From Bacteroidales bacterium (GTDB taxonomy: Bacteria; Bacteroidota; Bacteroidia; Bacteroidales; Muribaculaceae): a stretch of 15,894 nt of DNA. Shown here in pieces: positions 6,013 through 12,225 of the stretch (within the stretch, counting starts at the first letter, position 1; every line of letters begins with the position of its first letter). The stretch covers positions 1-15,894 of the forward strand of contig CAAGGJ010000060.1 of assembly GCA_900769345.1 (NCBI GenBank). Reading direction: 5' to 3'. A program made the translations under genes and the position numbers. The notes below the pieces were generated by a model. It made no database searches and was not told where the DNA came from. It worked only from the letters and a program-made list of their open reading frames with translations.

Positions 6013-7293
6013 ATGGCAAATCTTAACATACTGCTATTGGGCTCGGGTGGTCGCGAATGCGCCCTCGCCTGGAAAATGAGTCAAAGTGCTCGCTTGGGTA
6101 AACTATTCATCGCTCCCGGCAACGGTGGCACCGGCACTTATGGCGAAAATGTGGCTCTCTCGCCCCTCGACTTCCCTGCCGTGAAAGCTTTCGTAGTCGA
6201 AAACCACATCGATATGGTGGTGGTGGGCAACGAAGACCCGCTGGTAGCCGGTATCTACGACTACTTCAAAGCCGACAGCCAAGTGGCCGATGTGATGGTG
6301 ATTGGTCCAAGCAAAGCAGGCGCTCAACTCGAAGGCAGCAAGGATTTTGCCAAAGGATTTATGCAACGCCACGACATTCCCACAGCCGGATATCTGAGTG
6401 TGACTAAAGATAATATCGAAGAGGGCTACCGTTTCCTCGAGTCGCTCAAGGCTCCTTATGTGCTCAAAGCCGACGGACTGGCTGCCGGCAAGGGCGTGCT
6501 CATCATCCCATCGCTCGACGAAGCCAAGAAGGAACTCGGCGAGATGCTCAACGGCATGTTCGGCGCATCGAGCAGCACTGTGGTTATCGAAGAATTCCTC
6601 TCGGGCATCGAGTGCTCGGTGTTTGTGCTCACCGATGGCGACCACTATCAAGTGCTCCCCGTGGCTAAGGACTACAAGCGCATTGGCGAAGGCGACACCG
6701 GCCTCAATACAGGCGGTATGGGCGCTATCTCACCGGTAAGTTTTGCCGATGACGAATTTATGCAGAAAGTCAACGACCGCATCATTGTGCCCACCATCAA
6801 AGGCCTTCAAGAAGAAAATATCACTTATCGCGGATTCATCTTCTTGGGTCTTATCAATGTGGAGGGCAATCCTATGGTGATAGAATACAATGTGCGCATG
6901 GGCGACCCTGAAACCGAAGTCGTGATGCTCCGCATCGAAAACGACCTCGTGGAACTCCTCGAAGCTGCTGCTCAGCAAAATCTCGATGCCAAGCAAGTGA
7001 GCATCGACCCTCGCTATGCCGTGACCGTGATGATGGTGTCGGGCGGTTATCCGGGCAGCTACGAGAAAGGCAAAGCCATCAGCGGCCTCGATAAGGTGGA
7101 TGGCAGCATCGTGTTCCACGCCGGCACAAAAGCCGTGGAAGGCGGCATCGTCACTTCGGGCGGCCGTGTGCTCGCCGTGAGCAGCTATGGCAACACCAAG
7201 GACGAAGCGCTCCGCCGTTCGTGGGAAAACATAGCAAAAATCGATTTCGAAGGTAAATATTTCCGCCGCGACATAGGTTTCGACCTCAAGTAA
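6013..7293 (+). CDS. purD: Phosphoribosylamine--glycine ligase (GAR synthetase)
   Basis: A 426-residue enzyme of the usual length that joins glycine to phosphoribosylamine with ATP, the second step of de novo purine synthesis, in the cytoplasm. The four-part PurD plan is visible: N-domain LLLGSGGREC (7-16), VGNEDPLVAG (71-80); ATP-grasp core KADGLAAGKGVLI (152-164), EEFLSGIECSVF (193-204), YKRIGEGDTGLNTGGMGA (221-238), EYNVRMGDPETE (291-302); and a C-domain ending near residue 420. One oddity is GGREC where nearly all PurD proteins have GGREH, and YNVRMGDPE instead of the commoner FNxRFGDPE. It starts 87 bp after the methyltransferase gene, in an A-rich gap with a near-direct repeat (5946-5960 and 5963-5976) and no obvious promoter. 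The next gene follows after 31 bp, suggesting co-transcription. Confidence 0.95.
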   Translation: MANLNILLLGSGGRECALAWKMSQSARLGKLFIAPGNGGTGTYGENVALSPLDFPAVKAFVVENHIDMVVVGNEDPLVAGIYDYFKADSQVADVMVIGPSKAGAQLEGSKDFAKGFMQRHDIPTAGYLSVTKDNIEEGYRFLESLKAPYVLKADGLAAGKGVLIIPSLDEAKKELGEMLNGMFGASSSTVVIEEFLSGIECSVFVLTDGDHYQVLPVAKDYKRIGEGDTGLNTGGMGAISPVSFADDEFMQKVNDRIIVPTIKGLQEENITYRGFIFLGLINVEGNPMVIEYNVRMGDPETEVVMLRIENDLVELLEAAAQQNLDAKQVSIDPRYAVTVMMVSGGYPGSYEKGKAISGLDKVDGSIVFHAGTKAVEGGIVTSGGRVLAVSSYGNTKDEALRRSWENIAKIDFEGKYFRRDIGFDLK

Positions 7294-7324
7294 GACGGTA
7301 ATCTGCATCAATATAGGGCAAACT

Positions 7325-8314
7325 ATGAAATTCAGGGAAAGTGTAATCAATGACTTCTTCAACAGCAAGGCTTTTGCCATACTCGCAGCAATAGCATTGA
7401 CGGTGATGATGTATGTAAATTACACCTCGGGCAACGTAATCACTGCCTTTACCCACGGACATGGCATATTATTCCCGTCCCTGTCGGGGAGCATCTACGA
7501 CCCCTGCATTTCGGTGGTGCTCAACGCTTTCTGCATCATTCTCATAGGGCTTACTATGGTGATTTTGAACAAGATGTTCAATTTCATTCGATCCGTGACT
7601 TGGATTTATGTCTCGACATTCTTGCTGCTCACCTTCAGTTCGCCTATTACCAGCAGCAGCCTCTTCACAGGCACACTGGTAGGCATGGTGATAGTGCTCA
7701 CTATGTTCACGCTCTATGCCTCTTTTCAGAACAAACGGTCGCAACGCAACATTTTCTCATCATTTGCGCTCGTATCGGCAGCGAGTATGTTCCACTATGC
7801 TTTCATCTATCTTATCCCGGTGCTTATGCTGGGATATATGCTGATGCAAGCTATGAATTTACGCAGCTTTTTGGCTATGATTTTGGGCATAATCACCCCG
7901 TTCTGGATAGTGCTCGGACTGGGCATTGCCGACCTTGCCGATTTCAGCTTACCCGCCTACGAAAGCGCTTGGGCAGCACTCCGCACGCCTCAGTTGCACC
8001 TAAGCATAGTCTACATCGCCATCATCATCATCATCACCGTGGTGCTCACCTGTATCAATCTGCTGCAGATTATCAATTACAAACTGCAAGCGCGTGCCTA
8101 CAACGGATATTTGGTCTACCTCTCGGTGGCAAGCATACTGATGATGGCTATCGACTACCAAAATGCGTTTATCTATCTGCCTGCAGTGAATCTATGTTTC
8201 GGAGTGCAGTTCGCTCACTTCTTCACGCTCAATAGCCACACTCGTCGCTACATTGCCGTAATAGTGCTTATTGTAGCTACCATAGCCGGAAACATCTTGC
8301 AGGTCACTCTCTGA
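7325..8314 (+). CDS. Polytopic membrane protein of unknown function
   Basis: A 329-residue protein, strongly hydrophobic, with about ten predicted membrane helices (roughly residues 15-33, 60-82, 90-108, 112-133, 143-175, 180-203, 225-250, 259-276, 279-301 and 307-327). Hydrophilic connections include QNKRSQRN (135-142) and a conserved-looking ADFSLPAYESAWAALRTPQ (205-223). The general look is that of the uncharacterised DUF6427-like Bacteroidetes membrane proteins, but no catalytic motif is recognised, so this is only a resemblance. It lies 31 bp after purD and 48 bp before pdxB, probably in one transcript. A five-unit ATC repeat at 8021-8035 encodes an isoleucine run in a helix. Confidence 0.8.
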   Translation: MKFRESVINDFFNSKAFAILAAIALTVMMYVNYTSGNVITAFTHGHGILFPSLSGSIYDPCISVVLNAFCIILIGLTMVILNKMFNFIRSVTWIYVSTFLLLTFSSPITSSSLFTGTLVGMVIVLTMFTLYASFQNKRSQRNIFSSFALVSAASMFHYAFIYLIPVLMLGYMLMQAMNLRSFLAMILGIITPFWIVLGLGIADLADFSLPAYESAWAALRTPQLHLSIVYIAIIIIITVVLTCINLLQIINYKLQARAYNGYLVYLSVASILMMAIDYQNAFIYLPAVNLCFGVQFAHFFTLNSHTRRYIAVIVLIVATIAGNILQVTL

Positions 8315-8362
8315 TATAGATCTTAATAGCACCCCAATATCACGGTATCATCATTTCTCATT

Positions 8363-9388
8363 ATGAAAATATTAATCGAAAGCCATATTCCATTCATCAA
8401 GGGCCTTCTCGAACCCGTAGCACAAGTGGAATACCTTGAGCCCGAGGAATTTACATCACAGAGCGTTGCCGACGCCGATGCACTCATAATCCGCACCCGC
8501 ACCGTGTGCAACGAGGCGCTGCTTGCCGGCAGCCGTGTGCAATTTATAGGCACCGCCACCATTGGCACCGACCATATCGACCTCGATTATTGCCACCGTC
8601 AAGGCATCACAGTGTGCAATGCCGCCGGATGCAACGCACCTGCCGTGGCTCAATATGTGCTTTCCACCATAGGACATTTTATGCAGCACCAAGGCATAAC
8701 TTCGCCCGACCAACTAACATTAGGAATAGTGGGCGTGGGACATGTGGGCAGCATCGTGGAACGTTTTGCCCGCGAATGTGGCTTCAAAGTACTTCTCTGC
8801 GACCCTCCTCGCGCCGAGGCTGAAGGCTCGCAGCACTTTGTCGACATACACACAATTGCCAGCAATGCCGATATAATCACTTTTCACACTCCTCTCACGC
8901 GTAGCGGCGCTAATGCCACTTTCCACCTGTGCAACAAGGAGTTGCTCTCCTCGATGAACCATTGCCGCCTGCTCATCAATAGTGCCCGAGGCGCTGTGGT
9001 AGACAATTTACACCTCGCTCTGCACCTCGAGACTCACACAATGCCGTCTATAGCCATCGACTGCTGGGAAGGCGAACCGAACATCCGCCCCGATCTTCTC
9101 GAAAGAGCTTTTGTGGCTACTCCTCACATCGCCGGCTACTCGGCAGAAGGCAAAAAACGCGGCACTGCCATGATTATCGAGCAGATGAACCGGCATTTCG
9201 GTTGGAACATCAAGCCCGAGGCAGTAGACGCCTGCACCCCCACTTGCGGCGCAACGAATGTTACACTTCAACGCATCATGGCAAGCTACAACCCCTCACT
9301 CGACACCCAAGCCCTCAAATCAGCCCCACACACATTCGAAACCCTCCGCAACCACTACCCACTCCGCCACGAAGTGGAGAACGGCTGA
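8363..9388 (+). CDS. pdxB: 4-phosphoerythronate dehydrogenase
   Basis: A 341-residue NAD-dependent D-2-hydroxyacid dehydrogenase that oxidises 4-phosphoerythronate to 2-oxo-3-hydroxy-4-phosphobutanoate in the DXP-dependent pyridoxal phosphate (vitamin B6) pathway. Visible features are the opening MKILIESHIPFIKGLLEP typical of PdxB, IIRTRT (42-47), the Rossmann motif GVGHVG (124-129), and the catalytic triad Arg209 (NSARGAVVD), Glu238 (CWEGEP) and His255 (ATPHIAGYSAEGKKRGT). The triad sits one residue from the E. coli numbering (R208, E237, H254). The C-terminal tail FETLRNHYPLRHE is the remnant of the PdxB dimerisation domain and is shorter than in enterobacteria, as is usual for Bacteroidetes members. 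Last gene of the purD group; it converges on the EamA gene. Confidence 0.93.
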   Translation: MKILIESHIPFIKGLLEPVAQVEYLEPEEFTSQSVADADALIIRTRTVCNEALLAGSRVQFIGTATIGTDHIDLDYCHRQGITVCNAAGCNAPAVAQYVLSTIGHFMQHQGITSPDQLTLGIVGVGHVGSIVERFARECGFKVLLCDPPRAEAEGSQHFVDIHTIASNADIITFHTPLTRSGANATFHLCNKELLSSMNHCRLLINSARGAVVDNLHLALHLETHTMPSIAIDCWEGEPNIRPDLLERAFVATPHIAGYSAEGKKRGTAMIIEQMNRHFGWNIKPEAVDACTPTCGATNVTLQRIMASYNPSLDTQALKSAPHTFETLRNHYPLRHEVENG

Positions 9389-9434
9389 AGCACAGACGCC
9401 CAATCACAGAAAGCCAAATTTTCATTGTTTTAAG

Positions 9435-9478
9435 ATAACCGCGAAATGCAAGCTCCACCACATAACCGCGAAATGCAA
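9435..9478 (+). repeat. Two 17-bp direct repeats downstream of pdxB
   Basis: ATAACCGCGAAATGCAA is present at 9435-9451 and again at 9462-9478, identical, with a 10-bp spacer (period 27). It lies in the 124-bp gap between convergent genes, just before a GC-rich hairpin. Function unknown; only two units, so not a CRISPR array. Confidence 0.7.
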
Positions 9479-9492
9479 CGAAGCAAATACCC

Positions 9493-9509
9493 GCGGAGCG
9501 CCGCTCCGC
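9493..9509. terminator. GC-rich hairpin between the convergent ends of pdxB and the EamA gene
   Basis: GCGGAGC (9493-9499) pairs with GCTCCGC (9503-9509) around a 3-nt loop. It lies 4 bp beyond the stop codon of the minus-strand EamA gene. There is little T-richness on either side, so a terminator role is plausible from position but not proven by sequence. Confidence 0.45.
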
Positions 9510-9512
9510 CTA

Positions 9513-10433
9513 CTATCGCTTCTCGCGATTAACGAGCCATACGCCCACAAACACGAGCAGTGTGGCTATCACATTTTTGCCGTTGAGCACTGCAAGTCCT
9601 GCCAAAACCGAGAACACTACTGCCACAATGGGTTGAAGGTAGTTGTACATAGCTATCACCGTAGGATCTACACGGCGCTGCGCCACCGGAATCAGCATAT
9701 ATGCCAAGCAGGTGCCAAAGAGCAAGATAAATGCAAAATCGAAGTATCCCGAAAGCGACAGTTTTGCCCATTCCACGCTGAGCATATCACCTATGGTCAA
9801 CGGCAAAATGCCTATTGCCGAAATCAAGAACATCCACTTCATGAGTGTGAGGATGGAATATTTCGAAATCAACTTGCCGAAGCACACCAGATAGAGTGCT
9901 CCACACACTTGAGCCAATAGGCATAAGGTGTTGCCAAGAAGCGGGTTGCTCACATTGATGCTGCTGTCGGCCTCTCCGGCAAACACAAACATCAGCGCGC
10001 CGCCCAAACCTATAGCTACGCCCACAGCCTTAACCCATGTAAACCCGAAGCTCATTAGCACGGCTCCAAACACAAGAGTGAAAATAGGCGTCAAACTGCA
10101 CACCACGGCAGCATCTACCGGGCTGGCATAGCTCATGCCCAAGATGATGAGCACCTGATTGAGTCCTATCACAAGCAACGACGCCATTATCAATGGCAAA
10201 ATGTCGCCTCGCTCCACCTTCTCGGCTTTACCACTACCGGATACAAACATACTTACAAGCCAAAACAACAATGCGCCGCCTATAATTCGATACCCCGACA
10301 GCGCCATAGGAGTAATCACTCCTTCGTTGAGCAAATCCTTAAGAAATGGAGCCATCAAACCCCATGACACATTTGCTACAAGCAAAGCCAAATGACCTTG
10401 CAATTTCTCACTGTTTAGTGATTTTGATTGCAT
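9513..10433 (-). CDS. EamA-family (drug/metabolite transporter) permease
   Basis: A 306-residue protein with ten predicted helices in two EamA repeats. The first repeat begins LQGHLALLVANVSWGLMAPFLKDLL and includes SGYRIIGGALLFW. The second begins NTLCLLAQVCGALYLVCFGKLISKYS and ends in PTVIAMYNYLQPIVAVVFSVLAGLAVLNGKNVIATLLVFVGVWLVN, the characteristic last helices of the family. Members export or import small metabolites across the inner membrane; the substrate cannot be told from sequence. The gene starts 28 bp after the end of the acyltransferase gene on the same strand, with no promoter in the gap, so the two are probably co-transcribed. Confidence 0.88.
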   Translation of the reverse strand: MQSKSLNSEKLQGHLALLVANVSWGLMAPFLKDLLNEGVITPMALSGYRIIGGALLFWLVSMFVSGSGKAEKVERGDILPLIMASLLVIGLNQVLIILGMSYASPVDAAVVCSLTPIFTLVFGAVLMSFGFTWVKAVGVAIGLGGALMFVFAGEADSSINVSNPLLGNTLCLLAQVCGALYLVCFGKLISKYSILTLMKWMFLISAIGILPLTIGDMLSVEWAKLSLSGYFDFAFILLFGTCLAYMLIPVAQRRVDPTVIAMYNYLQPIVAVVFSVLAGLAVLNGKNVIATLLVFVGVWLVNREKR

Positions 10434-10461
10434 AACTTTCTTTTTTCGGTTATATTAATAA

Positions 10462-11487
10462 TTATTGATTTTGATTTTCCCCAATCTCCACGCGTTTAGA
10501 CCTCGAAAACAAGCCGGCAAACAGCCATTCGCGAGGTTTGTCCACAAGGGTGCATATCGCAAACGTAAGTACACCCACGCCCATCGATATTATGGCATAT
10601 CCACCACCTCCGTAGGTATTGTAGATATTGCTCAAAACAGGTCGGAGCACATGTGGCCACACGCTGAAGTGCATGTGTATGAGATACACGGCAAACGAAG
10701 TGGAGGCTACCCAATTGACAAATCGGCTCTTGAACGAAAATCGGGCAAATATCACAAAAAATGCTATCGACTCAAGCACTATCACCGGGTTGTTGTAACC
10801 TATCACCTTAAAATACTTCATGTGCTGCATCATAAGCATCACGGCAGCCACAGAAAGCAAATATACGGGCACCCCCACCGCCGCCCATCGGAAATGAGGA
10901 TAGCGGTCGAGCGTTTCACGCAACGTGCGACCCAAGCAATAGATAAATATCATGTGATATACCGTGTAGCCTGTCTCGTTGAACACCATCTCACACCACC
11001 AACCGCATCCGCAGTTTATCGCCACAAGCGCCGCGGCGAGCATAAGATGCTGGCGATAGGTGGTGCGCTCAAGCACCTCATTGATTACGGGACTGAGCAC
11101 CATCAGATAGAAATAACTCGTCACAAACCACTGCGTGCTATGCGATATGCCATGCACCGCCATTTGGGTATACTTGGGCAAAAAAAGCTGCGGATAGAAG
11201 CAACTCACTATCAAATATAGGCCTATGGAGTACCACAACACCCATAGCACATATTTCAGCACTCCTCTTGCCGTGAATCGTATGCCAAAATAGCCCGAAA
11301 TAAGTACAAACAAGTTTACCCCGATGATAGCCATCGACTCAAGCAACTCGGCACCCCACAACTGGGCAAACGGCTGCAATGTGACAGGCAGAAATTTTTC
11401 CATCGCCACCCCATTGAAGTGCACCATAATAATCATTGCCATCGCCACAATACGAAGCAATTCGAATTGCGATTCCCTAACCTTCAT
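10462..11487 (-). CDS. Acyltransferase-3 family membrane protein
   Basis: A 341-residue polytopic protein with about ten helices. The first helix carries the family signature: ESQFELLRIVAMAMIIMVHFNG, with arginine and histidine at the catalytic positions. Further landmarks are GVNLFVLISGYFGI and the late SFAVYLIHMHF. Acyltransferase-3 proteins (OatA, WecH and NodX types) move acetyl or other acyl groups from acyl-CoA across the inner membrane onto sugars of peptidoglycan, LPS or exopolysaccharide. The acceptor here is unknown. First gene of a likely two-gene operon with the EamA permease. Unlike the AT-rich acyltransferase gene at 14730, its base composition is like that of its neighbours. 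Confidence 0.88.
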   Translation of the reverse strand: MKVRESQFELLRIVAMAMIIMVHFNGVAMEKFLPVTLQPFAQLWGAELLESMAIIGVNLFVLISGYFGIRFTARGVLKYVLWVLWYSIGLYLIVSCFYPQLFLPKYTQMAVHGISHSTQWFVTSYFYLMVLSPVINEVLERTTYRQHLMLAAALVAINCGCGWWCEMVFNETGYTVYHMIFIYCLGRTLRETLDRYPHFRWAAVGVPVYLLSVAAVMLMMQHMKYFKVIGYNNPVIVLESIAFFVIFARFSFKSRFVNWVASTSFAVYLIHMHFSVWPHVLRPVLSNIYNTYGGGGYAIISMGVGVLTFAICTLVDKPREWLFAGLFSRSKRVEIGENQNQ

Positions 11488-11515
11488 AATTCCGTATTTT
11501 TGCGATAATATTTCG

Positions 11516-11549
11516 CAAAGATAGTAACTATCGACCGATTATTTGCAAT
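11516..11549 (-). promoter_or_regulatory. Promoter of the acyltransferase-EamA operon
   Basis: On the minus strand TATCTTTG (11523-11516) is a perfect TAnnTTTG box. An imperfect upstream box, ATTG (11549-11546), lies 22 bp before it. The expected start near 11510 gives a leader of about 20 nt, which contains a small GCGA/TCGC stem. Confidence 0.55.
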
Positions 11550-11631
11550 CTATGCCTCTCAATCTTAACTCTATTTTACCTAACAGGTGCGATTATTCGG
11601 CGCTAAACTCCTCAATTTGAAAAAAATTTCA

Positions 11632-11639
11632 TACCTTTG
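11632..11639 (+). promoter_or_regulatory. -7 box immediately before the small membrane protein gene
   Basis: TACCTTTG is a perfect TAnnTTTG box ending 4 bp before the ATG at 11644. No TTTG at normal spacing was found (the nearest, 11616-11619, is only 12 bp upstream). If used, transcription would begin at or next to the ATG. Confidence 0.45.
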
Positions 11640-11643
11640 AACA

Positions 11644-12114
11644 ATGGAATTTTTTACATCTACCGGGTTTTACTGTTTGGCTATGGTGGTGGCAATAGCC
11701 TTGATAGGTCTTTTGATGGGGCAAACGCCACAAAAACCAGCCGAAACATATATCACTCAACTATTTACCACCGTGGCACATCTCGGCGATGATGCCGATA
11801 TGGTGACACTGAGTGTGATGCCCGACAAAGCCGTGCTCATAGCACGTCACGGCATCACCGGTTCGCCCGATATGGGCATCAACTTAGTGGCTGAAGTGGT
11901 GGGCGATAAAGTGAAAATAGTGGAAAAGCGTGCTTCGCTGACACACTTGCCGAGCGCTACGGCCGAAGTGACGCTCAATGGCACAGCTCAACTACGATGC
12001 TTCGGCCGCGGTCATTACTCGGTGAGATATGAAAGCGAAATTACAGGCGGTTGGGCTCTGCTATCGCTCTCGATGGTAGAAGGATTTGCCAGGTCGGCTC
12101 ACTTGCGACTTTAG
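11644..12114 (+). CDS. Small membrane-anchored protein of unknown function
   Basis: A 156-residue protein I do not recognise. It has one N-terminal hydrophobic segment (about residues 8-26, YCLAMVVAIALIGLLMG) and then a soluble domain of about 125 residues with a beta-rich look (TLSVMPDKAVLIARHGI, NLVAEVVGDKVKIVEKRAS, ATAEVTLNGTAQLRCFGRGHYSVRYESE). It is probably anchored in the inner membrane with the domain in the periplasm. An alternative start at Met14 (11683) would leave a normal leader from the promoter box at 11632-11639; with the first ATG the message would be leaderless. It lies 111 bp upstream of the PorZ-like gene on the same strand and may be transcribed with it. The codon pattern is like that of neighbouring genes, which supports real coding. 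Confidence 0.7.
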   Translation: MEFFTSTGFYCLAMVVAIALIGLLMGQTPQKPAETYITQLFTTVAHLGDDADMVTLSVMPDKAVLIARHGITGSPDMGINLVAEVVGDKVKIVEKRASLTHLPSATAEVTLNGTAQLRCFGRGHYSVRYESEITGGWALLSLSMVEGFARSAHLRL

Positions 12115-12170
12115 CGATGCCATAATTTTGCCTCGCAGCACAATACACAACGTAGGGTTTACGTTAGTAA

Positions 12171-12178
12171 TATATTTG
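12171..12178 (+). promoter_or_regulatory. Possible -7 box of the PorZ-like gene
   Basis: TATATTTG is a perfect TAnnTTTG box 47 bp upstream of the ATG at 12226. No upstream TTTG at 17-22 bp was seen, so the gene may also rely on read-through from the small gene before it. Confidence 0.42.
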
Positions 12179-12225
12179 AAGATAACAATTTTATAATACG
12201 ATAAATATTTACATCACAACGCGAT

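Noticed and set aside
8021..8035. Five ATC units as a possible phase-variation repeat
   Set aside because: The unit is a triplet, so slippage would not change the frame, and it encodes isoleucines in a membrane helix.
9435..9478. CRISPR-like direct repeats
   Set aside because: Only two 17-bp units with a 10-bp spacer and no cas genes; too short and too few for an array.
9258..9920. Plus-strand open frame of 220 codons
   Set aside because: It overlaps the end of pdxB in another frame and then runs antisense to the EamA gene; the His/Cys-rich translation is typical of shadows.
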